Below, in pieces: positions 18,450 to 27,420 of a DNA stretch of 40,373 nucleotides. The DNA is from JARROD01 sp037384225. Lineage in GTDB: Bacteria > Pseudomonadota > Gammaproteobacteria > Pseudomonadales > Cellvibrionaceae. Both the position numbers and the translations under genes were made by a program. The stretch's first letter is position 1, and each line of letters opens with the position of its first letter. The notes under the pieces are model-generated. The model worked only from the letters and a program-made list of their open reading frames with translations, was not told the origin of the DNA and searched no databases. The DNA lies in the NCBI GenBank assembly GCA_037384225.1, contig JARROD010000004.1, positions 1 to 40,373 of the forward strand. Reading direction: 5' to 3'.

Positions 18450-19364
18450 ATGATAAGACAACGGACTCTGAAGAATGCGATTCGCGCCACCGGTGTGGGA
18501 TTGCATACTGCGCAAAAAGTCTATTTGACACTTTTACCCGCCCCTATTGATACCGGGATCGTGTTTCGGCGGGTGGATCTTGATCCGGTGGTTAGCATTG
18601 AAGCAAAGGCCGAAAATGTGGGCGACACTACACTTTCCACGACCCTGGTTAAAGGCGATGTAAGAGTCTCTACTGTCGAGCATTTACTGTCGGCCATGGC
18701 AGGGCTGGGTATTGACAACGCGATTGTCGAAGTTAGTGCTCCTGAAGTACCGATAATGGACGGCAGCGCCGGCCCTTTTGTATTTCTTATTCAATCCGCG
18801 GGTATTGAAGAGCAGGCTGCGGCGAAAAAATTTATTCGAATAAAAAAACCGGTAACTGTTGAATTGGGAGATAAAACCGCGAGTTTCTTGCCATTTAACG
18901 GTTTTAAGGTTTCCTTTTCCATTGATTTTGACCACCCTGTATTCCGCGATCGAACCGCCTTCGCGGCAGTTGATTTTTCCAGCACCTCTTTTGTGAAAGA
19001 AGTGAGTCGGGCCCGAACGTTTGGCTTTATGCATGAATTTGAGTATCTGCGCTCAAAAGGGCTGGCGAAAGGCGGCAGTCTGGACAATGCCATAGTCGTC
19101 GATGAATACCGAATTTTGAATGAAGACGGCCTGCGCTACGAAGATGAGTTCGTCAAACATAAAATACTGGATGCTATCGGTGACCTCTACCTGCTGGGCA
19201 ACAGCTTAATCGGAGAGTTTAAAGCCCACAAATCCGGCCATGCTTTGAACAATATGTCTTTGCGCGGGCTCATCGAAAAGAAAGACGCTTGGGAAGTCGT
19301 AACCTTTGCCGATGAAAAAACAGCCCCCATTTCCTACATGAAACCTGTACTCGCCTCATTGTGA
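18450..19364 (+). CDS. lpxC: UDP-3-O-acyl-N-acetylglucosamine deacetylase LpxC
   Basis: Zinc-dependent deacetylase catalysing the committed step of lipid A synthesis. The 304 residues match the family. The start MIRQRTLKNAIRATGVGLHT is canonical. Zinc ligands appear as H78 (STVEHLL), H237 and D241 (KHKILDAIGD), with catalytic H264 (GHALNN). It closes the dcw cluster, as in most Gammaproteobacteria. Confidence 0.98.
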   Translation: MIRQRTLKNAIRATGVGLHTAQKVYLTLLPAPIDTGIVFRRVDLDPVVSIEAKAENVGDTTLSTTLVKGDVRVSTVEHLLSAMAGLGIDNAIVEVSAPEVPIMDGSAGPFVFLIQSAGIEEQAAAKKFIRIKKPVTVELGDKTASFLPFNGFKVSFSIDFDHPVFRDRTAFAAVDFSSTSFVKEVSRARTFGFMHEFEYLRSKGLAKGGSLDNAIVVDEYRILNEDGLRYEDEFVKHKILDAIGDLYLLGNSLIGEFKAHKSGHALNNMSLRGLIEKKDAWEVVTFADEKTAPISYMKPVLASL

Positions 19365-19958
19365 TACAGTTCACTTTACACTGAGATTTCCGGAGTAAAG
19401 GACTACCTGTTTCACAGTCACTTGGTGTACCATGTCAGCAGCTGTTGGTAATTCCTTGTTTTTTATGCCATATTTTACGTATCGTGTAATAAGGCATAGC
19501 GGAAAATCCTGGTTGTAACCCTTGTTATTCCAGTAGATGTTACAAGCGGTGAATGTCTGCTGTAAAAGTAATAATTATTGACGAATTATCAATTGTAATG
19601 AGCGTCAACTGTATACAGAAGCATCAGTTTTAACAAAAGTATCAGTGGTAGCAGAGAGTAAACACCTCCGGGTGTCTTTAAGTTTGGTGTCAAACTGCCG
19701 CTAATTTTAAGTGGTAAGCCGGTAGATAAGTTGTTGTAGATAGTTTGTTGTAGATTGTTTCAGGTTCCAGAAAAGTTTCAGGCTGGTACCAGGATCATTT
19801 CAGCAGAATTTCAGGAAGGCTTCAGGAGAGCTCCATACGTGAGCGTTTCAAGGGTGAATCCCGGGCGATATGTCGATTCGGGGCTCTGCTGCCGATCCGA
19901 TCTAATAAAAACCGGCACTATAACCGTCTGTAAATTAACCGGATAACCAAAATTTAAT
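19365..19958. other. Gene-free 594-bp interval between lpxC and the M23 peptidase gene
   Basis: No convincing protein gene; the longest reading frame (63 codons) resembles nothing. Contents seen: TTGACG/CGTCAA arms near 19577-19607, a small hairpin ACACC/GGTGT (19662-19675), a perfect 6-bp hairpin AGTTTG-GTGT-CAAACT (19681-19696), and two short repeat families (separate entry). E. coli has secM around this position; nothing secM-like is visible. Confidence 0.5.
19731..19826 (+). repeat. Two short direct-repeat families (TTGTTGTAGAT and TTTCAG)
   Basis: TTGTTGTAGAT occurs exactly at 19731-19741 and 19745-19755. Immediately after, TTTCAG occurs at 19758, 19776, 19798 and 19809, plus TTCAGG at 19821. 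The last intervals (22, 11 and about 11-12 bp) are near-helical, which could place the motifs on one DNA face. Function unknown. Confidence 0.5.
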
Positions 19959-20891
19959 ATGAAAATTATTGTTGTCAGCAAACGTTGTGCCGGAACCCGC
20001 AGTTTTACCTTCGGTGGCTGGACCCGAGCTCTGTTGTCAATCTGTCTGCTGGCTCTGCCCGCCGGCCTGAGCGCTCTGGTTTATCAGCACTACTCCCAAA
20101 GTGAGAATGCCGACCTGTTTAATGGGGATTCTGCCCGGGCCTGGAACAAAGCGCTGGCAGCGCAGAAAGAGCAGGTTAACGAAGCCAAGCGCCAGGCCGA
20201 GGTCCAGCTGGCGGCATTGACGCTGCGCATGGCCGAATTGCAGGCCCGGCTGGTGAGGCTGGATGCGCTGGGCGAGCGATTGACAACGGTAGCCAACCTT
20301 GACCAGGGAGAGTTCGATTTCAGCCAGCCACCGGCTGTGGGCGGACCGGAAACGGTCGCCGTCGGGGATACCTACGAAGCCCCGGATTTCCTTACTGTGG
20401 TTGAATCCCTCGCCGATCAGATTGAAAACCGCGAACAACAGCTCGAAACGCTTGAAGCCTTGTTGGCCACCCGTAAAATCCAAAACGATGTGTTCATCGG
20501 TGGCCGCCCCATCGTTAAAGGCTGGATGTCCTCGCGCTACGGGCGCCGTACAGACCCGTTTAACGGTCGTGTCGCCTGGCATAATGGGGTGGATTTTGCC
20601 GGCAAGATGGGGTCGGATGTGGTTTCTGTGGCAGCCGGGGTGGTTACCTGGTCAAGCAAGCGTCACGGGTATGGTCAGATGGTTGAAATTAACCATGGCA
20701 ATGGTTTTTCCACCCGCTATGCCCACAATAGCGAAAATCTTGTCAAAATCGGCGATGTGGTCAAAAAAGGGCAGGTCATCGCCTTAATGGGCTCCAGTGG
20801 CCGTTCCACCGGCCCTCATGTCCACTTTGAAGTGTATAAACACGGTCGTTCTGTCGATCCTGCCAGCTATATTCATCGCACTCACCGATAA
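19959..20891 (+). CDS. M23 family metallopeptidase (LytM-domain murein hydrolase or divisome regulator)
   Basis: Predicted envelope zinc peptidase acting on peptidoglycan cross-bridges. The 310 residues have one membrane anchor (about 21-44), a periplasmic coiled coil (about 60-112), a second helix (about 145-172) and a C-terminal M23 domain (about 185-305). Active-site residues are intact: H208 and D212 (HNGVD), H256 (YAH) and H287/H289 (HVH), so it should be catalytic rather than an EnvC-like degenerate activator. Genes of this type often lie between lpxC and secA. The exact substrate is not deducible. Confidence 0.9.
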   Translation: MKIIVVSKRCAGTRSFTFGGWTRALLSICLLALPAGLSALVYQHYSQSENADLFNGDSARAWNKALAAQKEQVNEAKRQAEVQLAALTLRMAELQARLVRLDALGERLTTVANLDQGEFDFSQPPAVGGPETVAVGDTYEAPDFLTVVESLADQIENREQQLETLEALLATRKIQNDVFIGGRPIVKGWMSSRYGRRTDPFNGRVAWHNGVDFAGKMGSDVVSVAAGVVTWSSKRHGYGQMVEINHGNGFSTRYAHNSENLVKIGDVVKKGQVIALMGSSGRSTGPHVHFEVYKHGRSVDPASYIHRTHR

Positions 20892-20936
20892 ATCTCGCCT
20901 TTTTGCTTGCTTCCGCAGGCTCCTTTCGGTTTACTT

Positions 20937-20980
20937 TGCACCTCGATTTTTGAGGTGCATTAGTTCGTTTTCTTCTTTCC
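20937..20980 (+). terminator. Hairpin with T-rich tail between M23 gene and secA
   Basis: Perfect 8-bp stem TGCACCTC (20937-20944) / GAGGTGCA (20952-20959), 7-nt loop, then a T-rich tail (TTAGTTCGTTTTCTTCTTT). It reads as an intrinsic terminator of the M23 gene, or an attenuator in the secA leader if transcription continues. Confidence 0.6.
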
Positions 20981-21026
20981 GCGGGTGTTTTGGGCCGAAA
21001 AAGGCTTGATAAAAACGGTATTACAG

Positions 21027-23747
21027 ATGATAGGCAAATTAATAAAAGTGGTTTTCGGTTCAAAAAATGACCGTGAACTAAAGCGTATGGGGAAATTGGT
21101 CAAGCAGGTTAATGAGCTTGAAGCAGAATTCAGTACGCTTACCGATGAACAGATCACGGCCAAATCCGGGGCGTTTAAGCACCGTTTTCAGCAGGGGGAA
21201 ACGCTGGATCAATTGCTTCCGGAAGCCTTTGCCAGTGTGCGAGAAGCCAGCAAGAGAACGCTGGGTATGCGCCACTTCGACGTGCAGTTATTGGGCGGGA
21301 TAACCCTGCACGAAGGGCGGATTGCGGAAATGCGCACCGGAGAGGGTAAAACCCTGGTGGCGACGCTGGCCGCTTATCTCAATGCGTTGTCCGGGCGCGG
21401 TGTGCATATTGTGACTGTCAATGATTACCTCGCCAGTCGCGATGCAAATTGGATGCGGCCCCTTTATGAATTCTTGGGACTAAAAGTCGGGGTCATTCAG
21501 TCGCAGCAAAATCCCGATGACAAACGGGACGCCTATGCGGCGGACATTACTTACGGCACCAACAACGAATTTGGCTTCGACTTTCTGCGGGACAATATGG
21601 TTCTGCGTAAGGAAGACAAGGTGCAGCGCCCCATGAATTTCGCAGTGGTTGATGAGGTTGATTCGATTTTGATCGATGAGGCCCGCACACCGCTGATTAT
21701 ATCCGGGGCCGTGGAAGACAGCTCGCAGATGTATCGCAAAATGAATCAGCTAATTCCGCGCCTGCAACCTCAGCAAGAGGAACAGGAAGGACACTATGTC
21801 GTGGATGAAAAGACCCGTCAGGTGGAATTGACGGAAGCCGGACACCAACTGGTAGAAGAGTTGATGATCTCGGAGGGGTTGCTGGAGGAAAACGACAGTC
21901 TCTACTCGGCGGTCAACCTGAATTTGCTGCACCACGCCCATGCAGCGTTGCGAGCACACACACTGTTTAAGCGCAACATTGATTACATAGTACAAAACAA
22001 TCAAGTGGTTCTTATCGATGAGCACACCGGGCGCACGATGCTCGGCCGTCGGTTGTCCGAGGGGCTGCACCAGGCGTTGGAGGCTAAGGAAGAGGTCGCT
22101 ATTCAGAGCGAAAGCCAGACTCTAGCTTCGACCACCTTTCAGAATTACTTTCGCCTCTACCCAAAATTGGCCGGAATGACGGGTACCGCCGATACGGAGG
22201 CCTATGAGTTTCACCAGATTTACGGGCTTGATGTAGTGGTTATTCCGACCAATCAATCGGTTAAACGCGAGGATCTCAACGACCTGGTCTATCTGTCAAT
22301 GGAAGAAAAATTCCAGGCAGTGGTAGAAGATATCAAAAAATGTCAGGACAAGCTGGCCCCGGTCCTGGTGGGAACCGCCTCGATAGAGTCCTCTGAAGAA
22401 ATGTCACGGCGGTTGAAAAATGCGGGTATCAAGCACGAGGTTTTGAATGCTAAATTTCACGCCCGGGAAGCTGAAATTATTGCCCAGGCCGGTCGCCCTG
22501 GGGCGGTGACTATCGCTACTAATATGGCGGGGCGCGGTACCGATATCGTATTGGGAGGCAATTGGGAAGCGGAGATCGAATCACTTGAAAATCCGCCAGA
22601 GGATCAGATTAACGCCGTTAAAGCCGACTGGCAGCAGCGCCACGACCAGGTCATCAAGTCCGGGGGGTTGCATATTATCGGCACTGAGCGCCACGAGTCG
22701 CGGCGAATAGACAACCAACTGCGGGGGCGGGCTGGCCGCCAGGGCGACCCTGGCGTATCGCGCTTTTATTTATCTCTCGAAGACAATTTGATGCGTATTT
22801 TTGCCTCCGATCGAGTGCGCAACTTTATGCAGGCGCTAGGTATGGAGCAAGGCGAGGCGATCGAGCATCGGATGGTTACCAATGCCATTGAAAAGGCCCA
22901 GCGCAAGGTCGAAGGCCGCAACTTCGATATTCGCAAGCAGCTATTGGAATACGACGATGTAGCCAATGACCAGCGCCAGGTTGTCTACCGCCAGCGCAAT
23001 GAGCTACTGGATGCCGAAAGTATTGAAAAAACCATTAGTGCGATTCGCAGAGATGTGGTCAACGACCTGATCAGTGGTTTTATTCCGCCCCAAAGTCTGG
23101 AAGAACAGTGGGATGTTGCCGGTCTTGAGCAGCACATAGAGTCTGAATTCGGCGTAAAACTGCCGGTGAAACAATGGCTGGACGAAGATGATCAGCTGCA
23201 CGAAGAAAACCTGCGAGGAAAAATAGCTGAGCAATTGCAGGTAGCCTATGAGCACAAATGTGAGCGCGTGGGTGTTGTGATGCGCGAAATTGAAAAACAG
23301 ATAATGTTGCAGGTGCTCGATATGCTATGGAAAGAGCATCTCGCCAATATGGATCATTTGCGCCAGGGAATTGGACTGCGCGCTTACGCGCAGCGCAACC
23401 CGAAACAGGAATACAAACGTGAGTCTTTCCAGTTGTTTCAAGATATGCTGGAAAATATCAAGCATGAGGTTATCAAAATACTTTATCGGGTAGAGCCGGT
23501 GACTGAGGAGCAAATGGCCGCCATGGAACGCCAGCGATTGGAGGCTCTGGAGCGGCAGAAAATGCAGCTGCAGCACGAGCAGGTGTCGGCCATGACCGCA
23601 GCAGAGCAAACCGACGAGAGCAAAGAGGAGCCTCAGCAGCAACCTTTTGTCCGCGACGGTCGAAAAGTTGGGCGCAATGAGCCCTGCCCCTGCGGTTCCG
23701 GCAAAAAGTATAAGCAGTGCCACGGTAAGCTGGTGCATTCGAAGTGA
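21027..23747 (+). CDS. secA: Preprotein translocase ATPase SecA
   Basis: Motor ATPase that drives proteins through SecYEG. From the ATG at 21027 the product is 906 residues starting MIGKLIKVVFGSKNDRELKRM, matching known SecA N-termini; an in-frame GTG at 20985 adds 14 unlikely residues. Walker A is GEGKT (105-109), the DEAD-type motif is in DEVDSILIDEAR, and NMAGRGTDIVLGG and GRAGRQGDPG belong to the second nucleotide-binding fold. The C-terminal zinc finger CPCGSGKKYKQCHG, which contacts SecB and lipids, is present. No secM is seen upstream. Confidence 0.97.
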   Translation: MIGKLIKVVFGSKNDRELKRMGKLVKQVNELEAEFSTLTDEQITAKSGAFKHRFQQGETLDQLLPEAFASVREASKRTLGMRHFDVQLLGGITLHEGRIAEMRTGEGKTLVATLAAYLNALSGRGVHIVTVNDYLASRDANWMRPLYEFLGLKVGVIQSQQNPDDKRDAYAADITYGTNNEFGFDFLRDNMVLRKEDKVQRPMNFAVVDEVDSILIDEARTPLIISGAVEDSSQMYRKMNQLIPRLQPQQEEQEGHYVVDEKTRQVELTEAGHQLVEELMISEGLLEENDSLYSAVNLNLLHHAHAALRAHTLFKRNIDYIVQNNQVVLIDEHTGRTMLGRRLSEGLHQALEAKEEVAIQSESQTLASTTFQNYFRLYPKLAGMTGTADTEAYEFHQIYGLDVVVIPTNQSVKREDLNDLVYLSMEEKFQAVVEDIKKCQDKLAPVLVGTASIESSEEMSRRLKNAGIKHEVLNAKFHAREAEIIAQAGRPGAVTIATNMAGRGTDIVLGGNWEAEIESLENPPEDQINAVKADWQQRHDQVIKSGGLHIIGTERHESRRIDNQLRGRAGRQGDPGVSRFYLSLEDNLMRIFASDRVRNFMQALGMEQGEAIEHRMVTNAIEKAQRKVEGRNFDIRKQLLEYDDVANDQRQVVYRQRNELLDAESIEKTISAIRRDVVNDLISGFIPPQSLEEQWDVAGLEQHIESEFGVKLPVKQWLDEDDQLHEENLRGKIAEQLQVAYEHKCERVGVVMREIEKQIMLQVLDMLWKEHLANMDHLRQGIGLRAYAQRNPKQEYKRESFQLFQDMLENIKHEVIKILYRVEPVTEEQMAAMERQRLEALERQKMQLQHEQVSAMTAAEQTDESKEEPQQQPFVRDGRKVGRNEPCPCGSGKKYKQCHGKLVHSK

Positions 23748-23765
23748 TATTCTGAGAATACTATT

Positions 23766-25013
23766 ATGGCAGTAGGAGAATTTGCGTTTCCCGCTATGCC
23801 AGAAGTCGCGGGCGTGAGGTTGGCGTCAGTCAGTGCAGGCATAAAGAATGGCTCGAATCAAGAAGACTTAGCGCTTATCGAGTTGTGTGAGGGTGCGCGG
23901 GTTGCCGGGGTTTTTACCCGCAATGCCTTTTGCGCGGCACCGGTCATTGTGGCCAGAGATCACCTCGCAACCCGATCGGCAAATCCGCTCGCTGACAGTG
24001 AGCGCCGCTACCTGATAATCAACGCGGGAAATGCCAATGCCTGTACCGGAAAGAGTGGCATCACCGATGCAGTGTCCACCTGCGCTGCCGTGGGGGACCT
24101 TGCCACAGTCAACCGCCAACATGTCTTGCCCTTCTCCACCGGTGTTATCGGTGAGCCGCTACCCGTGGAACGCATTGTCAATGCGCTTGCTGACCTCTAT
24201 AACGGGTTGTCGGCACAGCGTTGGCGGGATGCCGCCAAGGCGATTATGACGACCGATACCCGGCCTAAGGGTGCCTGCGTGACGTTTGAACATGAGGGAG
24301 AGACGATCACTGTCAACGGCATTGCCAAAGGGGCAGGGATGATTAAACCCGACATGGCGACTATGCTGGCCTATGTCTTTACCAACGCGAAAATCGCCCC
24401 GTCGGTGGTAGAGCTATTGCTGCGACAAGCCGTCGAGAAATCCTTTAACCGTATTACCGTTGACGGTGATACCTCCACAAATGATGCCTGTATTCTGGCC
24501 GCCACCGGGCGGACGGCGCTGGCGGAAATCACTGAAGCCAGCGGCGACCTTTACGCCAAACTGTTTAACGCGGTGGTCGATGTGCATATTCAGCTGGCGC
24601 AAAATATCGTTTGTGATGGAGAGGGAGCAACAAAATTCGTGACGGTGGAAGTGCATGGTGGCGCCAGTGATCAGGAGTGTCTGGATGTTGCCTACAGCGT
24701 GGCGGAATCACCTTTGGTTAAAACCGCATTGTTTGCCTGCGATCCCAACTGGGGGCGCATAGTGATGGCGATCGGCAAGGCGGGTATCGTGGATCTGGAT
24801 GTCGATAATATTTCCGTGTGGCTCAACAGTGTTCTTATCGTCGAAAACGGCGGCCGCGCCGCCAGCTACACGGAAGATCAGGGCCAGAGTGTAATGCGCC
24901 AGAGCGCTATATCCATTCGCATCGAGCTGGGGCGGGGTAGTCACAGTGAGCGGGTGTGGACGACGGATCTTTCCCACGAGTATGTCTCTATCAACGCTGA
25001 ATATCGATCCTGA
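23766..25013 (+). CDS. argJ: Bifunctional glutamate N-acetyltransferase / ornithine acetyltransferase ArgJ
   Basis: Recycles the acetyl group between N-acetylornithine and glutamate in arginine synthesis. The 415 residues include the self-cleavage site, with the nucleophile Thr199 in DMATML, preceded by KGAGMIKP. Other family blocks are NAGNANACTG, TTDTRPKGA, DGDTSTNDACI and the ending INAEYRS. It lies 18 bp after secA, as in pseudomonads. argF and argD occur about 11 kb downstream on the other strand. Confidence 0.96.
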   Translation: MAVGEFAFPAMPEVAGVRLASVSAGIKNGSNQEDLALIELCEGARVAGVFTRNAFCAAPVIVARDHLATRSANPLADSERRYLIINAGNANACTGKSGITDAVSTCAAVGDLATVNRQHVLPFSTGVIGEPLPVERIVNALADLYNGLSAQRWRDAAKAIMTTDTRPKGACVTFEHEGETITVNGIAKGAGMIKPDMATMLAYVFTNAKIAPSVVELLLRQAVEKSFNRITVDGDTSTNDACILAATGRTALAEITEASGDLYAKLFNAVVDVHIQLAQNIVCDGEGATKFVTVEVHGGASDQECLDVAYSVAESPLVKTALFACDPNWGRIVMAIGKAGIVDLDVDNISVWLNSVLIVENGGRAASYTEDQGQSVMRQSAISIRIELGRGSHSERVWTTDLSHEYVSINAEYRS

Positions 25014-25017
25014 GTCA

Positions 25018-25965
25018 ATGAAAGTGATTCATGTGGCCGCAGGTGTGATTCGCGCTAGCGGCACTGAAATCTTACTCGCGAAACGGCCTGACGGCGTCCA
25101 TCAGGGCGGCTTGTGGGAGTTTCCCGGTGGCAAGGTGGAAGCCGGGGAGTCGGCGCAACAGGCTTTGCGTCGGGAGCTGATGGAAGAACTCGGGATAGCG
25201 GTAAAACAGAGTCGGCCCCTGATACAAATTCACCACGATTACAGCGATAAATCCGTGTTGCTGGATGTGTGGGAAGTGAGCGCATTTTCCGGTGTACCCA
25301 GGGGCAGGGAAGGGCAGCAGGTGCGCTGGGTGCCGGCACCGGAGCTTAAACATTACGCTTTTCCGGCCGCCAATACTCCCATTGTTGCGGCGGCCTGCCT
25401 GCCTGAAAAAATGTTGATCACCGGGGAGTCACCGAGTGCGGAGATATTTCGCAAGCGTTTACAGGCGGCTATTGAATATCACAGTATCGACCTTGTGCAA
25501 TTGCGGGCACCGGCGCTGAGTCAGGACGAGTATCTAGTGCGCTGTAGGTTGGCGCGGGATGTTTGTGAGGCGGCCGGCGCGAGTCTGATAGCCAATACGT
25601 CGCCAGCGGTATTTAGGCGTTTAAATGGATGCGGTCTGCATATTAACGGCGAACATTTGCAGGCTTTGAGCAAGCGTCCGGTTGCGGGAGACGTTTGGTT
25701 TAGTGCTTCGTGCCACAATTCCGCGCAGATCGAAAAAGCCACCCAAATCGGTGTTGATTTTATAACCCTGTCACCCGTGTGTCCGACCCGGAGTCACCCG
25801 CGGGCGGAGACGTTGGGATGGGCATTATTCGGAGACTGCGTCCGCAAGGCAAAGCTGCCTGTATTCGCTTTGGGTGGTTTATCGGCGCGAGACGTGGATA
25901 AGGTCCGCCTGCACGGTGGTCAGGGCGTTGCCGCTATCAACGCTTTCTGGAACAGTGCTATTTAG
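25018..25965 (+). CDS. Nudix hydrolase (MutT-like) fused to a ThiE-like TIM-barrel domain
   Basis: N-terminal Nudix domain (about residues 1-130) with the box GGKVEAGE...RELMEELGI at about 37-60, expected to hydrolyse oxidised nucleotides such as 8-oxo-dGTP. The C-terminal half (about 145-315) resembles thiamine-phosphate synthase (VQLRAP, ISLVDFITLSPV-like core, ALGGLSARDV). I chose the ATG at 25018, giving MKVIHVAAGVI, four bases after the argJ stop; an earlier in-frame start at 24946 overlaps argJ. The same two-domain architecture is known in pseudomonads. Whether the ThiE-like part is active is unknown. Confidence 0.92.
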   Translation: MKVIHVAAGVIRASGTEILLAKRPDGVHQGGLWEFPGGKVEAGESAQQALRRELMEELGIAVKQSRPLIQIHHDYSDKSVLLDVWEVSAFSGVPRGREGQQVRWVPAPELKHYAFPAANTPIVAAACLPEKMLITGESPSAEIFRKRLQAAIEYHSIDLVQLRAPALSQDEYLVRCRLARDVCEAAGASLIANTSPAVFRRLNGCGLHINGEHLQALSKRPVAGDVWFSASCHNSAQIEKATQIGVDFITLSPVCPTRSHPRAETLGWALFGDCVRKAKLPVFALGGLSARDVDKVRLHGGQGVAAINAFWNSAI

Positions 25966-26006
25966 GGACGTGCGCGAAATAACTTCCGGTTTTCGTGCAC
26001 GTCCCT
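25964..26006. terminator. Bidirectional hairpin between convergent genes
   Basis: Arms at 25964-25979 and 25991-26006 form a 16-bp stem with a single G.T position and an 11-nt loop. The stem includes part of the stop codon of the Nudix gene on one side and touches that of the minus-strand binding-protein gene on the other. No strong T-run follows on either strand, so it may act as a 3'-end stabiliser or a weak bidirectional terminator. Confidence 0.7.
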
Positions 26007-26806
26007 TAGCCATCTGTGTTTTTCATAGGCCCCAGGTATTGATTGATAATTTTATCCACTTCTCCCGAATGTTTAAGCTCGATAAGATGGCGATTGAATT
26101 CAGCAATAAAGCGAGGGGCGAGCTTGCCCAGGCTCTGGCGGCTGAAGCAGGGGTAAAAGTCCAGTGTTGAGAAGTTGTATACGGGTGTTATCTGTTTGGT
26201 CAGTTGCAAATTTTTGCTGGCGTACCGGGTTGGAAACTCTTCGCCATAAAAATAATGGATACGTTGTTTGCTTAGCGCCTTAAGCAGGCTTATATGGTTA
26301 CGAAAGGATTCCGTTGTCACCTGCGAAGTGTCAATGCTTGAATGTAGAATATAGCCTTCGGGATAGCCCAGCCTCTTGCCGTTGAGTTCGCGCACGGAGC
26401 CCAGTGCTTTTGCGCCGTTGAGTCCATAAATGTTCATACGTGAATGGTAACTTGGTTCTTCGGGAAATATCAGAGCTCCTTTTGACTCTTTGCGGATCTG
26501 CGTTGAGGCGGCGACGATTCCATCGATATCGCCGGATTGAGCAAGAAAAATCAATCGCTTGTAAGGTGCAGGAATGACGGTATATTCAATGCCCATTTTT
26601 TCCAGCACAGCCCCCACAATGGAGACATCGATACCAACGACTTTATCGTTTACCTGGTATGAATACGGGCGGACCATGAGTGTAGTGCCGAGAGTAAGTC
26701 GTGAAGGGAATTCACTACTGTATCCGGGCATCAGAACCATTAAGCCGAGCAGGCAGACTATGAGTTTGCATTGTAGTGATCGCGCTGATTGCATGGTTGG
26801 GTACAT
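26006..26806 (-). CDS. Periplasmic solute-binding protein, family 3 (amino-acid type), orphan
   Basis: 266 residues with a signal peptide (about 1-30; hydrophobic LIVCLLGLMVLMPGYSS) and a type II periplasmic-binding fold: GIDVSIVGAVLEKMGIEYTVIPAPYKRL (about 58-86), GDIDGIVAASTQIR, then a second lobe ending with FNRHLIELKHSGEVDKIINQYLG. This matches SBP_bac_3/PF00497. No permease or ATPase gene lies nearby, so it may be a stand-alone sensor-type or scavenging binding protein. The ligand cannot be read from the sequence. Confidence 0.85.
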   Translation of the reverse strand: MYPTMQSARSLQCKLIVCLLGLMVLMPGYSSEFPSRLTLGTTLMVRPYSYQVNDKVVGIDVSIVGAVLEKMGIEYTVIPAPYKRLIFLAQSGDIDGIVAASTQIRKESKGALIFPEEPSYHSRMNIYGLNGAKALGSVRELNGKRLGYPEGYILHSSIDTSQVTTESFRNHISLLKALSKQRIHYFYGEEFPTRYASKNLQLTKQITPVYNFSTLDFYPCFSRQSLGKLAPRFIAEFNRHLIELKHSGEVDKIINQYLGPMKNTDG

Positions 26807-26988
26807 GTATTATCTACCATTTTAATAACCACTATATATGATTTTGCATATGTTTACATGCCAAAGCATTATATAAACTTATAGTACCCCTATAATTTAT
26901 TGAAAAATAAGAAAAATAACTTTTTATGCAAGCCGGAGAAGGCACTGAGAAGACCTGTGGACAATGGGCAGGGCGAGGTTTGGATTTT
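26807..26988. other. AT-rich spacer
   Basis: Spacer upstream of the binding-protein gene and downstream of the FHA gene, both on the minus strand. It contains long A/T runs (about 26860-26925) and a minus-strand TATAAT near 26867-26872 that could be a -10, with no good -35. No terminator with a clear stem was found for the FHA gene. Confidence 0.35.
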
Positions 26989-27342
26989 TTAGTCCTGTAG
27001 GATATGGGTCGTCTTTTCCAACTCTGCTTCCAGGTTGTCAAAAAACTTAAACCTGTGCCAGGCGAAGCGGATAACGTCGTTATTGTGCAGACGCTGGCGG
27101 CCTATGACAGGTTGTTCATTGACGAAAGTGCCGTTGGTGCTGTCCTGGTCTTGAAGATAGGTTTCCATAAACTGGGGGAAGTGGCGGTTGGGCATCTGAG
27201 TGATGATCGCGTGGGTGGCGCTGACGGAGCTCTCCGTTATTTGTATATCGCAATTGGGATTCCGCCCGATTGTCATCTGAGGCGGGGTTATCTCAAATGT
27301 GTGAACCACTACGTCGTCAGTTAATTGCGCCAGTACCGCCAT
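26989..27342 (-). CDS. Small FHA-domain protein (second of the operon)
   Basis: 117 residues, almost entirely a forkhead-associated domain, a phosphothreonine-binding module. Binding-site residues are present: GR in MTIGRNPNCDIQI, the S-x-x-H motif (SVSATH) and STNGT followed by VNE. A short C-terminal tail contains EKTTHILQD. It lies 78 bp downstream of the kinase gene on the same strand and probably binds phosphorylated targets of that kinase or its own phosphorylated tail. It is a paralogue of the FHA protein at 29958-30314. Confidence 0.9.
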   Translation of the reverse strand: MAVLAQLTDDVVVHTFEITPPQMTIGRNPNCDIQITESSVSATHAIITQMPNRHFPQFMETYLQDQDSTNGTFVNEQPVIGRQRLHNNDVIRFAWHRFKFFDNLEAELEKTTHILQD

Positions 27343-27420
27343 CGGATCGCCTCGGTATCTTTCCGTCTCTAAATCAGATGCGTTTGAGTTTCACTACTAT
27401 AATCCACACTCGAGCGACCT

